From Elysia crispata (Eukaryota > Mollusca > Gastropoda > Plakobranchidae): a stretch of 64,000 bases of DNA. A model generated the notes under the pieces. The model saw nothing but the letters and a program-made list of their open reading frames with translations. It was not told the origin of the DNA and made no database searches. A program made the translations under genes and the position numbers. Where the stretch lies: NCBI GenBank assembly GCA_033675545.1, contig JAWDGP010003844.1, forward strand, positions 562,501-626,500, in the 5' to 3' direction. This document shows positions 48,661 through 64,000 of this stretch, in pieces (position 1 is the stretch's first letter; every line of letters begins with the position of its first letter).

Positions 48661-49570
48661 AACTAATAAAATGCAACAGAATGCAATTTGAAACTAAAAA
48701 ATATGATTTTAATTATGTATGAAATTTCCTTTTTGTTAATTTTTCTCAACATCCCATAATTTTATAGATATGTTGTGTTACATATCACGTGAAAGTGCAT
48801 CCATTTCTCTAATTTTTGGTGTTTGGATTATGTTTGTTAACTTCTTTTTTTTTTTTTTTTTTTCAAAAGTTATGTCAAATTTTGTACAAAGTGTGCTTTT
48901 GGAAATTAGAGTTCTGCCCCTTACATCCGCTCTCAACCATTGTTAATTTTGAGCAAGGCCCACCCTTTATCAGTTAAAGGCTTCCCCATTCATCAATATG
49001 CAGATTATTAGCCAGCTGACCATTACAAAAAGCTGAAAGAGTTGCCTCTTATTGCCTGTACTGTTGTCAAATTATAGACTTTGCCAGGACCAGCCTCAGT
49101 CTTCTTACTACGGCATGTGGCAAGTTACTGTGCACCCTGCACCTGCAGTAATTCACAGGCCTTGTCCTGGTGGCTGTGGCGGAGTTAGTACGGACATTAT
49201 GGTCTTCTTTAGAGATACGCCTATTTTGTTATAGCGAATTTTCGACCTTGCGACCACGGTATAATAAGAAATTTGAATTGCCACTAAAGATCAGCACTCA
49301 ACAGCCTGATCATCTAAGAGCTGGATGCGGGTGAAAAAATATCCTTCCCATGTGTAGCTCAAATCATTACAACATTTTGCGAGATGTTTGGGTTTTTGAT
49401 GCTTGGGCCAATGTTACAGCAACAATAATCATCAGTTGCTTTCCCTAAGCTGGTTTCACAAGTTGCTTCATGTACTTCAGTGCTGTTTTGTACTAAGTCC
49501 AAATTTGAAAATTTAGGGGTAAGAAGTCCGGAAAAAAACGAGGATAATAAGTACACATTTTAAACTAAAC
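48661..49570. other. Non-coding stretch
   Basis: No gene is recognised. The short open frame near 49052-49234 has several Cys and His but no identifiable family. Confidence 0.4.
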
Positions 49571-49978
49571 ATTAATGGAATTATTGCCCTTGTTTTAGAG
49601 AAATTCAGAGGCAATCTGGTATAACTCTGTAAATTTCCTAGTGACCTTAGTGCTTCCTTGTGATAACTCCCTTTTAGCTAATCTGATAAATATTTCCCAA
49701 TACGAAGTTTTTTTAAACCAAACATTAATGGAATTATTACCCTTGTTTTCGAAAAATTCAGAGGCAATCTGGTATAACTTCGTAATTTTCCTAGTGACTT
49801 TAGTGCTTCCTTGTGATAACTCCCTTTTAGCCAATCAGATAAATATTTCCCAATACGAAGTTTTTTAAACTAAATTAATGGAATTATTGCCCTTGTTTTC
49901 GAAAAATTCAGAGGCAATCTGGTATAACTCCGTAATTTTTCTAGTGACCTTAGTGCTTCCTTGTGATAACTCACTTTT
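49571..49978. repeat. Tandem repeat, about 150-bp unit x 2.7
   Basis: Units start at 49571, 49724 and 49874 with ATTAATGGAATTATT and contain TTCAGAGGCAATCTGGTATA, CTAGTGAC and TTCCTTGTGATAACTC. Spacings are 153 and 150 bp. The third copy is cut near 49978. Open frames on both strands repeat with it and are not genes. Confidence 0.93.
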
Positions 49979-50019
49979 AGTAAGTCAGAAGATTTGGACC
50001 ATATATTTCCACGCGCCCT

Positions 50020-50400
50020 TGCCTTTGGAAAAATCTTTCATCCCACAAAGGCCGCAAAAGCAACTACATTCTACCCCAAGTTGCTGAGAAGGTGAAGGGA
50101 GTCTCAGACCTCCTTAAACGCTGCCTGAAGGGGCTGGCGCAAAATGCTGACGACGCCATTCACTCCATGATCTGGTCGCGTTGCCCCAAACATAAATTTG
50201 TTTGCAGGAAGGCGGCGTGTGGAGGTAGCTACCGCCATTACTTTTGGTACATTTACCAGAGTCAGCACAGCTTGAGGACCCTTTCAGAGTGTGGCTGTGC
50301 AGTAGGAGATACCATTATAAATCTTGGCTTGAGATGCGACAGGGAATGCTTGATAAGAGCAGAGAAATCGGAAACGAATGAAGCAAAGCAAAGACGAGTG
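50020..50400 (+). pseudogene. Mutator-like transposase fragment
   Basis: GVSDLLKRCLKGLAQNADDA, then IHSMIWSRCPKHKFVCRKAA (50092-50220), match the C-terminal part of animal Mutator-like transposases, where the pattern is LLxRCL...TQNxNExxxxxIWxxCPKxxFV. A preceding HKGRKSNYILP-type block lies in another frame. Only this piece is present, with frame breaks on both sides. The assignment is from memory of the family pattern. Confidence 0.55.
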
Positions 50401-51890
50401 GGATAGCAAGAGCTGTAAGTGTTACTGCGCCTCGGGAGTATTTGGCTGCTGAGGAAGGGGGTGGGGGGAGACCCACCTATATGAGTGTGTGTGCGGAGGT
50501 TCAATTACTGTGATATGGGTGAAAGACTTCAGTAAATTCAGTATGGTGATCCCCTTAAGAATGTCAGAAGCAATCACAAACCTATTTTGCTGACAGAAAC
50601 CATGCTCAATTGTTTAAAAAGTTCAAGCAACTTAGGTTGGAGATGGACCCACCCATCACCAGTCGTTTATTTCTTATGCGCAAGAAGTGGAGATAGATCT
50701 CACTGGGGTGTTCATGTTATCAAAGAATTTGGAAAAGAAGCTGGTGTATCTGATCTGTCTGTTAATACTTCCACCACACTCAGAAAACATGTAACCAGCC
50801 TCACTTCATTGCTTCATTTTTGGGATATATGGGTGCACGTGTCTCTCCATCGCAGGTCTATTGACATAGTGAAAAGGCGAAAGTAGCAAAAATAGTGTTT
50901 GCTGCAAACGAAGGCATGTGTCTCTCGTGATAAAAGATAAAATATGTGGATGAAACACTTGAAGAATATGGTGTTTCATAACTGAAGAAGATGGTGAAGA
51001 AATTTAAATTAAGATGGTGATCCAGATTTCATAGTCCCTGATTCATCATTCAACATCAAACAGACAAGTAGATAGCCCAAGTCAAAGAATATAATTATCA
51101 TATCTGAAAATACCAGCGTGAAAAAGTTTACTCCATTAGCATGATCTGGAAGTGGTCTAAATGCTCAAAAGTACCCTGTAGTTTTTGTTTTTGCTTTTGT
51201 TTTTGTTTTTCTAATGACAGCAGGGGTCATTTTGTCGGCAATACTAACATCAGAGACGAAACATTAGTGATTTTTGCTGTCCTTTTCAATGAGTTGATTG
51301 TAAAGAATGCTTTTCTCCGGTACTCTATGATCGTGGATAAAGACGCCATCGAAATTGGGGCTGTTGAAATTGACTTTTCCACATGCGCAAGTTCTGCTGA
51401 GGCGCTTCCATATAAGGAAGGCTAAGAATGCAAATATAGGCTCGCTCTGTCTACAGTCAGAGAGAGAAGAAGTGAAAGAGAAAGTTAAGAAACTTGTGCA
51501 GACCGACAAAGAGGAATTTCTTTTTTTTCTGATCAGGATTACTTGATATCTGACCAGGATTAACTAGAACATGTAAGTTGGGCTCTATTTTTAATAGTTT
51601 TTGATTTCGTTAAAGCAAGTTAGCCCATGTAAATTTTCTTAACTTACCAAGTTACCCCGGTAATTTAAGACATTACCCCAGTTGGCGGGAGGCACACGCC
51701 AGGAAAAGATCCCTCATTCGCGATAATGGTAGCTTTAGATTTAAATTAGATATACAGGTAATTAAGCGTTGTTAGTTAGGAATTATAATAAATGTAATTG
51801 TTAAAGGATAAGCAGTTATGATCATGCATGTAATTTTAATTTTATAGAGTAATAATAGAAATAGAAGCAGAGTAAGACCAAGTAAAAAAA
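50401..51890. other. No identifiable gene
   Basis: Several short open frames exist (for example 51141-51425) but none shows a recognisable domain, and no clear repeat is seen apart from a TTTTTG run near 51185. Confidence 0.4.
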
Positions 51891-51893
51891 CAA

Positions 51894-52706
51894 TTGCCAA
51901 AATGGCGCAGGCAGGCATCCAGCCGAACTACTAACACAGATGACTTCCTCAATAAAAAAGAATTCCGAGGAAAACGGATAGTGTTAACGGTTGAAGGCAG
52001 AGGAGCCGACCGGACAACATACGTTAATGTCGAAGAGGCTGAGAAGAAAGCAGCAGAGTTCAATGACACTACACAAGTAGAGCAGGAGTTATCATGCTAC
52101 AGGTTAGAGAACCCCAAAAAATGGTACATCAGAGGTATAACCCAGAACTGATCGAAAGCCTTAACAGTAAGGCTTTGAAGATGAAACTGAGACCTGAGGG
52201 ACCTGAGGTCAACTTCAGGTTCCAGAAGAAGTGTGAGGAGGTCACACGAATCACACCCAAACTCCACATAGATGCTGGCATTGTAAGTGTTCGGGCCTGA
52301 AGTTCAGGTAGCTAGGCCAAACGAGAGGCGGGACCTCAGCAGGATCGATGTAGCTATGCCGATGAGAGACACAGGGGTCATCCCCTACTTGAAACAAAAT
52401 GAGTTCGTATCCACCGAGGCGGCGCTCATAATGGTGTCAGTAAAAGGGAGAAGGCAGCGGTGCTTTCAACGCCAATATACGGCACATTGGCCAAATACGT
52501 GCCGCAATAAGCCCCAACAGAAAACCAAGTGCACATTGGGGAGGACAGAAAGCTCCTTTAGCAATGTGGTAACAGGAGTGTTTTGCGCGAGGGTAGCGGG
52601 GGAGAGGAGAGCTGCTTCTCTTTTCCTCCACAGGAGTACGAGCTTAAGACAGTGGTACCCATCGTCCCGAACCCATCAATCCAGGTCCCGACCCCAACAC
52701 CACTAA
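51894..52706 (+). mobile_element. Gag-like or ORF1-like fossil with zinc-knuckle remnant
   Basis: A charged stretch (RIVLTVEGRGADRTTYVNVE) is followed downstream by a zinc-knuckle-like remnant near 52455-52520 (RCF...GH-like...C...KPQQ). This is the order seen in gag or retroposon ORF1 proteins. No reverse transcriptase, integrase or terminal repeats were recognised nearby. It is a short, broken and evidently old fragment; whether it came from an LTR or a non-LTR element cannot be told. Confidence 0.3.
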
Positions 52707-52739
52707 TCTGCAATCTACTCCATGGGTAGACAAGATGAC

Positions 52740-53690
52740 AATCGGCTCGAACGGAGGAGGGGATTGAATTAATTATTTATTTACTTACTTAGGATTTAGT
52801 TATATTTATTTTAATTTTTTTTTAATCTTTCTCTCCTCCCTCCCCAAGATAGTAGCAGTAGAAGATCTGTTATTTCAAAGGTAACAAAGTCTCCATTAGA
52901 ACAGGACTAGACCACCAACAGCTAAAACCTCACAGGTCCAATGGCCCACCCCAAATAACCTCCCACGACCCTAAAGAAGCGTAAGATAGATGATATAACA
53001 TCACTAACCAGCCACCATAGGGAGGAGACAATATTTGGTGGGGAATGTGGCAAGGTCGGCCCACTCTGGGCTGGGAATGTGTGGAGTGCCTCCCTCGTGA
53101 CTCAGCAGAATGCAGTAGAAACTAGAATTATAAAGTAGTATAGCTCACTAACATTACTAAAGTACTGCCAGCTAATTCACGGGACAATGTCAACTCTAGG
53201 AGAAGAGAAGTCAAGTGTCTTAAGTCCACTAACAAGATAAAAGAAATAGAGAACCCAACTAACAAAAATCCTGTCCAAGCTGAATGAATGGTATGTGTGA
53301 AAACGTTTCTGCCCAATCAGAAAGAATGGTTTGTGAGAGAACCGAACCAGACTGAATGACCAAAACAACTCCAAGCAAATAATCAAAGTGTGAAAGACAC
53401 TAAAAAATCCATTAATAACATTACTCAAGTGGGTCCAACCAAGGAAAAAATAAAAGGCACACGGGATAGAAGAAAAAAAAAGAGGAAAAACTTATGGAGC
53501 CAAATGGCTCACCAGTGGAAGGCAGGATTTCTAAACTTGTTTCGAAATCAACTAGATCTACATAGCTATTAGAGACCATTTGATCAATCACTTCACAACA
53601 CATGCCGTGGGTGGTATTGCATAGGGTTGTATCTCCATTTTGGGCGATTTTAATACATCAAATACACCTGCAACTTCTCTTCACTCTTCA
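52740..53690. other. No identifiable gene
   Basis: AT-rich sequence with no domain-bearing open frame and no clear repeat. Confidence 0.4.
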
Positions 53691-53698
53691 TTTACATA

Positions 53699-54862
53699 CG
53701 AGGGGAGTTCAATAAGTCTTTACCCTAACTATGAAGGATTGGTGATAGAGCAATAAAACTTGGAGGGCTCAAAATGTATTATTACTGAACGCAGCATGTG
53801 AAGTTTCGGGAAGATCCAGTGAGAGGTGCGCACTGGAGAGCACTTTACGTGAAAGCAGTTGTTGAATGAGTGAAGAATGTCCTTTTCATCTCAAAACAGT
53901 GTCAAAGATGGAACCCTTGGAATATCGTTCAGTGATTAAATTTCTCAATATGCAAGGAAAGTCACCTTCTGTAATTTTTTAAAGAGATGTTTAGTGTTTA
54001 CCAAGAAGAATGCCCTTCTTATGAAACTGTCAAATACTGGGTGAGAAAGTTCAAATCAGGCGTTCTTTCCATCCACGATAGTCCTCGAGAGGGGCGTCCA
54101 AACTTTGTTGTTACCGAGGATAGCGTCTGTCAAGTTAAAACACTGGTACTGGAAGATCGGCGAGTTACAGTTAAACAATTAGCAGCCATAACAAAAATGA
54201 GTGTGGGCTCCATTGAAACTATTCTGCATGATCATCTTCACATGTATAAGGTATCGGCTAGGTGGGTACCGCGACTTTTGACACCAAATCAAAAGGAACA
54301 AAGAGCTGATAGCTGCAAAGAACTCATCGAATTAGAATCTAAAGATACTCGATTTTTTTATCGAATCGTGACCATGGGTGAAACATGGGTTCACCATTTT
54401 GATCCTGAAATGAAATCATCATCAATGCAATGGAAAACGCCCTCCTCTCCAACACCAAAGAAGGCAAGGGTGGAACCTTCGTGTGGAAAGGTTATGCTGT
54501 CCTGCTTCTGGGACAGAGATGGCATTATCATGACAGACTATTTAGAACAGGGCCATACAATCACTGGAAACTATTATTCAGCTTTGTTGGCAAAATTGCG
54601 ATCTACTTTGGCCAAGAAAAGGCATGGGAAGCTGCAAAAAAGAATTCTTGTGCTTCATGACAATGCTCCAGCGCATAGATCAATGATGGCAGTTCACACA
54701 TCGATGCAGTGTGGTTTCAAAATTCTCCCTCATCCGCCGTATTCACCAGATCTAGCACCATATTGTTTTTCATATTTTCACCACAGACTTCAGCAAGTCC
54801 AGAAAAGTTCGAATGAACTTGATGGAAAGTCTTGCGAAGATTTCCTGATGCAAGCTTTGTGA
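53699..54862 (+). mobile_element. mariner element, 5' end present, 3' end missing
   Basis: The left end reads CGAGGGGAGTTCAATAAGTC from 53699, preceded by TA (53697-53698), as expected for a mariner terminal repeat in a TA target. The transposase starts at 53908 and its homology ends at about 54862. No reverse-complement end is found downstream, so the 3' part is lost. Confidence 0.85.
53908..54862 (+). pseudogene. mariner transposase, inactive
   Basis: ATG at 53908 (MEPLEYRSVIKFLNMQGKSP) is followed by a stop after 25 codons. A shift at a T-run near 53975 leads into the long frame 53987-54862. That frame has the helix-turn-helix part (ETVKYWVRKFKSGVLSIHDS, then PREGRPN), VGSIETILHDHLHMYKVSAR, and the catalytic domain. 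The D,D34D site is damaged: the family TGDE(T/S)W motif reads TMGETW, the second Asp is kept in VLHDNAPAHRS, and the third reads SPDLAPYCF where PxDF is usual. The C-terminus is truncated. It cannot be catalytically active. Confidence 0.88.
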
Positions 54863-55149
54863 CTTTGTCTTTAAATAAGCTTGGAGAACCTTTGGACTGA
54901 CTGAGTATATCATGTTTCTACTTCTAAATGATATTGAGAACTGTATTTCAAACTTTGATCCTTCTCAAGTTACAGTTTACGTCCTCGAAGTCAAGAAAGT
55001 CTTGAACATTTGTCCCCAAAATTAATCATTTTATGCTTCAAAATCAAAACTTCATTGAGAATAAAGTGATTTTTAGGATGGAATCCATCCTTAAGAAATT
55101 TTCAAAAAGTGAAGGAATCAAAGGTCTGCTGATCTATCTTTATTTCTAA

Positions 55150-56040
55150 TGAGCCTCTCTTCTGATCCAGGAAAGTGGGCATGTACCGAATTGAGAACAA
55201 GCCACAGCTTCAGAGCTTAACAACCACAAAAAAGAAATTAGAGAGCATTGTTAAAGGAAAAAGTTAAAGATATGGAAGTTTCAAAGACACACAAAGCTAA
55301 TCCATGTGCATATTTGAGGGGTGGGGTGGGGGGTATGCTGAGCTTGAGCAAACTATCCATAATGTTTAAGCAACAAAAGAAAAATTGCAAAAAGAAAATG
55401 ACGTATTAGAGACAGAAACTTTGAAAGAACACAAGTAAAGATAGAAGTCTTTGAAAGAAATTGAAAAGGAGATTGAATGATAGAAAGATGTTTCTGAATT
55501 TGTGGAAGAGTTTAAGAGAAGAAGACAGTTTCTGTAGAAAGAAGATAATCACAATAACTTCAAAGATGGTGTGCTCTTTGCTTATGTGGTTCTTGAAGGT
55601 GAAGTTAATGTGTTCTCAACAAACTGTTCTAAAGTAGTTTAAATTGTCAGCAAACACATTTTTGGAGCATTTTGAACTCTGTGGTTTTCTAAATGCTTCA
55701 AATACAGCCCTCAATTTTTCTGATGAAGCTCATTTCATTGATAAACACTAAACTGTGGATGAAATAGTCGACAAATCCAACGATCACTTCACTTATGCAT
55801 TAGGTGAGACAATTTGACAGAAAAAAACGCTATTTGGAGAAACACATAGTACTTCAAAAGAAAAAGGTGATGAGCATTGTGTTCACAGAGGTAGATATTG
55901 ATCACACAAAGACTCTTCTCAAGAATTCATGTCTCTATTCGATGAGTTATCTGCAATCTACATTACAACTTCTGACAAAACATTCAAAGATGAGTTACTG
56001 AAAGAGATAATTAACAAACAAAAGTGTTCCTGTGATTTTG
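55150..56040 (+). pseudogene. Decayed relative of the coiled-coil transposase-like family
   Basis: Scattered pieces follow the same order as the gene at 32283-36143: a Lys/Glu-rich coiled-coil part (about 55200-55500), FSTNCSKVV then IVSKHIFGAF (55612-55670; the other gene has SAENCSKVIKIVSEGV), then ETIRQKKRYLEKHIVLQKKK-like sequence with VMSIVFTEVDIDHTKTLL (about 55800-55925), then LFDELSAIYITTSDKTFKDE (about 55935-56000). It has many stops and frame changes. The family remains unnamed. Confidence 0.5.
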
Positions 56041-60590
<4,550 letters not shown>

Positions 60591-60689
60591 CAGATGATGA
60601 TAACTTCCGAGGGATAAAGGATCATTTCCTTATTTGTGGGAGAGGCAGAAGACCAGCTCTACCTTCTCTGCCGCTACTCAACAACCGGG

Positions 60690-60845
60690 TCCTTGTTCAC
60701 TGCGTCCAAGCGTTGTGTTTGGTTGCAAGGGTATCCTGATCATCTTTGGCATCTTCCAGGCCTATGAGACCCAAAGAGTGAGACTTAAACAAGTCAATGA
60801 TTCCAGGTTTGTTCGCATTAGCATCAACAACCTTGTGGCTACGAA
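60690..60845 (+). pseudogene. GABA-B receptor-like exon, fifth membrane segment
   Basis: The + strand frame reads VVFGCKGILIIFGIFQAYET, then QRVRLKQVNDSRFVRISINN. In metabotropic GABA-B receptors this region reads YKGLL..FG.FLAYETR.V....NDS+YIG.S.YNV, with TM5 followed by the second intracellular loop. The Gly after RFV is Arg here and the Tyr before N is Asn. The expected acidic lead-in is not readable, and a donor at the family position would be GTGGCT, a poor site. The continuation of the domain lies at 61936. These features suggest a decayed gene copy. Confidence 0.6.
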
Positions 60846-60899
60846 CCAAAACCAATTTCTATCCTTTAAATTTTTATATATATTTAAGATAAATTAGAA

Positions 60900-61930
60900 A
60901 GTAAAGGGTTTTCTTCGAATCCACAAGGTTTTTGGCTGTTGAGATTTAATGAGAAAATATAGAGCCAGCAGTCTTAGTCACAGAAAGCAGCAGTTGTGTA
61001 AATATCATAAGCTAACTAAACTGATACTTTTTTTAATGGATTTTAATTGAGGAATCTTGTTTAAAAACCCTCTGTGGCTCTCATTAAATGATTAATTATT
61101 TAAAACATTGTCTAAGAAGTGTCATTCAGTTCCAACAACAGAGAGGACAAATACTCAGTCATATTTTTTTTTATAGTTTTCTTTATTTAAAAACAAAAGT
61201 AGGCATCAAATTCATACCAGATTGTCAAGTTATGTGGAATCAATTTCAAATTTTTACAGCACAAACATTTTCGAAGTATTGGCATTGTTATCAAATTTTC
61301 CTTGATATGCTTTTCACGCATTATGAAGACACTTTGGGCTGTCTTGTAAATGAGATTGGAAAAAATGGCAAGACTTTTCTTTAAAACATCACAATGTATA
61401 TTTTTTATGGTGCTGATTGCATTTTGTTTAAGATACGTTTATTTTATAGATTACTTGAACTGGCATAGTATACAAATATTTTTAACAAATAACCTCAGGT
61501 ATCAAGATTTCAAATCATTGTTAGAGAAAAATTATATTTGAAGAGGGAAGCTGAAAGAATTGAAAAAAGCCATATTGAAATTAAATAAGCTTTTTCAATT
61601 AGATATTTCACTATTATAGGCTTCTTAAGAGAGTTATATAATTGAACACTTTAGCTGTTTATTTCTTTTAAACTTCAGATTTTTGTGTAAACAATGATTT
61701 ATGAATATGTTTAAAAAATCAAAGTAAATTTAGTATATTTTAACATGCACAAGTCACATTTTAGCACTTTAACATTTTTTTTATTGATCTGGCATTGATA
61801 AGTCTGTATTTCAGAGTAGTGTTAATTTTTTTCTTCCTTTTTTTATAAACTCAAGTATTTTGTGAAGAAATTTTTAACAGGGTGCTTCTTAACATTAAAT
61901 TGAACGAAAATTTTTGCTTATGTGAAACAT
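60900..61930. other. AT-rich sequence between the two GABA-B-like segments
   Basis: Read as the intron of the decayed receptor gene. Open frames at 61088-61541 show no recognisable domain. Confidence 0.4.
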
Positions 61931-61935
61931 TGCAG

Positions 61936-62060
61936 GTCCTGTATGTTATTAGTGCCCCAATCTCACCCATCTTCAGCAAACAGGAAAACACGACATTTGA
62001 TTTAGTCTCTCTGGCCATTGTGTTGTGCACCTGCCCTTTATGGGCCTCATCATTATTCGA
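61936..62060 (+). pseudogene. GABA-B receptor-like exon, sixth membrane segment
   Basis: After an acceptor TTGCAG the frame reads VLYVISAPISPIFSKQENTT, then FDLVSLAIVLCTC. This parallels the GABA-B receptor TM6-TM7 region (VLC.I.AP....I..Q.DA.FAFV.LAIVFC). The next residues fit the family only after a one-base shift (FMGLIII, where receptors have LSMALIF). With the exon at 60690 it forms an intron-containing fragment, so it is not a processed copy. A rapidly evolving live gene is the alternative. Confidence 0.6.
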
Positions 62061-62469
62061 GAGGTATTGTTATGATGTTTTAATTGTTGTATGCCATAAG
62101 AGCAGCATTGATCAGTTGGTTTTTACACACTGGAAGCGTCTTACGCAACTGTCCAAGCATTTTTTTTTACTGTTGAGTAGGTTTCCACAACCGTGAGAGC
62201 ACATGGACCAAAGCTTTTTGGACAATAACTATGCTCGCAGCTGCTGTGGCAACAGTCTTGTAAGGCCTACTGTGCTGTCTCAGTTTGTTTCGTTTCATAC
62301 AAAGTATTTCCAAAGTGGGCGTTGAGTTATTATAGTTAAACCTCTAGATCTAGTACCATTACAAGCATGATAAAAGATGAAGAGAAGGGGAAATTTAGTC
62401 CAATGGCAAGATTGACGCCTGTATCCAAATCTAGTTCAACAGAAGGAAAAATTGTCTTTTGAACTCATC

Positions 62470-63190
62470 AATCAATCAGTTAGGTGCCGTGCTCTTTAGC
62501 ATTGCCGATCATGACTTTCCACACATCTCTATCCCTCATCACTTTCAGTGCTTCTGTCACTCGTCCTTCTTTGAAAGTCCATCCAACATCTTTTGATGCT
62601 GTTTTGGTACAATCATTCCAGTTGTCACAAGATTTTGTACTTTCTCTCTTCTCTTGACATGTCCAAAAAGGTTGCCTGGCGTTTACTTATTCTATTTATG
62701 CTGAATCTTGTAGTGTCGGCTTCTTGTAACAGTTTTGGTTGATTTCTTTACAGTCCATGAGATTTGTGGAATCTCATTTTGTTGTCTCCAGTTTCTTTTG
62801 TAACTGTTTTGAAATTGTGCAAGCTTTGTATTGATACATCAGAATGGGTTCAATAGAGCACTTCAGGGCTCTTCTTTTGTGCGAATTGAGATGTGGTTAT
62901 TTGTTAGTATAGATTTCATTCTCTGGAAGCTCAGTGTAAGTTACGTCCATCACTTGATATTAAAGTACCCAAGTATTTGAATTGACCCCTTTGCTTGAGT
63001 TTATTACCTTTGATAAAGATGTTGATGTGCGGAGACTATAACTTTGACTAATCACCATTAGTTCTATCTTTTTGCTATTCAATTGCAACCCTTTTTTTCT
63101 GCTCTCTTCTTCAAAAATCGTTAATAATTGTCGCAAGTCTTCTTTATTTTCTGGAATTAATACAGTGTCATCAGCGTATCTCAACATGGA
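62470..63190 (-). mobile_element. LINE fragment: C-terminal part of a reverse transcriptase ORF
   Basis: On the minus strand the frame 63187-62960 reads LRYADDTVLIPENKEDLRQL, then EEESRKKGLQLNSKKIELMV. YADD is the reverse-transcriptase active site. Further pieces in shifting frames follow towards 62470: KSILTNNHISIRTK, LFGHVKRREKVQNLVTTG and LDGLSKKDE. This order (YADD, KKTE, RMKS.LTN, GHV.RRE) is that of the endonuclease-reverse transcriptase LINEs abundant in molluscs, probably RTE-like. The 5' part is absent and there are several frame breaks. Confidence 0.8.
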
Positions 63191-63547
63191 GCCAAATTCT
63201 GTTCACTTTTAGTTTGTCAGCAACTTGCCATAAGCCCATAAATCTAGCACCCTTATCTGACATCTCACAGTGGATGGGTGGACACTGTCTCTTCCCAGAA
63301 ATTTTACCCGCGCAGTAGAAAAAGGCATGCAGCTGGAATGCAATTCACACTACTTTTTTAACACAAAATTGCAAAACATGCAATACTGATGTCATTTCCC
63401 AATAAAATTTCATTTTCAAATTTTTTTGTGGGGTATATTATTAACTTTTTTTGTTGTTGTCTGGGTTTTGTCTGTGGTACAAGGGAGTTGAGTTCTGGGG
63501 CTATCAACAGCAAGACGTTTTCTATTATATTTTTCATTCTATTTTTA

Positions 63548-64000
63548 TCATTTCTTATGGCTGCACTTCTTGCCAAGCGTGAAACAGTTGAGTGAAGTTG
63601 TTCCCATCCGGCCCCTAAGAAAGCCTAGTCCAAAACCTGTCCTATGCATAAAATCAGTGCTATTCTTTTTTAAAATGTGCTGCTTGGCAATGATGCGATT
63701 GGGAAAGCACTGTCTGTAAAATTTGATGTATTCAGAAGTTGCAATCTCTGCTTGTAATGTGGTTTCCTCTGGTTGGGCTTTTGAGGTTATAGAGTGAATG
63801 CCTTCAAAATGTGAGTTAAGTGTGTCAAACATATCTTTGGTAGGGAGCGCAACTCCTAAAATGTCATCATTTTCTTCAGTGGTGACTTATAAAGTTTCCA
63901 CCATGGTAGGCTTGTCTTTCTATTTTGTTTTTGTAGTACTGTCTCTGAGCTTTCTTGGATTGGGCCCACAGCTTTATTTTTGTCTCTTCAATTTTTTTCA
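63548..64000 (-). pseudogene. Fragment of a transposon-derived protein family, cut by the window edge
   Basis: The minus strand reads, from the edge, KLWAQSKKAQRQYYKNKIER then QAYHGGNFISHH, and after frame breaks ILGVALPTKDMFDTLNSHFE, SEYIKFYRQCFPNRIIAKQH and GFGLGFL. The order RQAYHG..F.GNH, then FYR..FP....KxHxL, then GFGLGxLGEQG is that of a large unnamed family of repetitive genes in invertebrates. Expected LGEQGxExIH is degraded here. The family name and function are unknown to me. Confidence 0.45.

Overview
The window looks like a gastropod mollusc genome, most likely a heterobranch snail or sea slug. Four things point that way: AT-rich spliced genes with long introns, very long trinucleotide and CT microsatellites, tRNA-derived SINEs, and frequent AGATCTAG-type words. 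The lineage call is inference; the sequence itself shows only an intron-rich metazoan genome loaded with transposons.

The left part (923-13876, + strand) is the 3' portion of a KCNQ (Kv7) voltage-gated potassium channel gene. Nine coding exons run from S5 through the pore, S6 and cytoplasmic helices A-D to the stop codon, and all splice junctions agree in phase. S1-S4 must lie upstream of the window. The introns hold arrays of TTC, CTA, TA, CT and GTA, one of about 690 bp, and three minus-strand copies of one tRNA-derived SINE. From 13877 to about 23460 no gene is visible.

From 23.5 to 56 kb the window is a patchwork of DNA transposons. Three PIF/Harbinger elements (24.7-27.3, 28245-31882 and 43.8-46.8 kb) share one layout: a DDE nuclease (HARBI1) gene and a MADF DNA-binding gene on opposite strands, each with its second exon inside the other's intron. 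The middle element keeps terminal inverted repeats and a TTA target duplication. Between and around them lie an unclassified coiled-coil transposase-like gene with small 5' exons (32283-36143), two copies of a DUF7869-like transposase (37.9-39.3 and 40669-42945), a C-terminal scrap probably of that family (23.5 kb), a decayed piggyBac (46797-48660), a Mutator-like fragment (50.0-50.4 kb), a gag-like fossil (about 51.9-52.7 kb), a mariner (53699-54862) and a decayed relative of the coiled-coil element (55.15-56.04 kb).

The right part (56-64 kb) is mostly non-coding. It contains two exon-like segments of a GABA-B receptor-like gene with pseudogene features (60.7 and 61.9 kb), the 3' end of a LINE reverse transcriptase on the minus strand (62.47-63.19 kb), and another transposon-derived coding fragment cut by the window edge. 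The only clearly functional host gene is KCNQ. The most notable system is the interlocked antisense Harbinger gene pair, kept in three independent copies.
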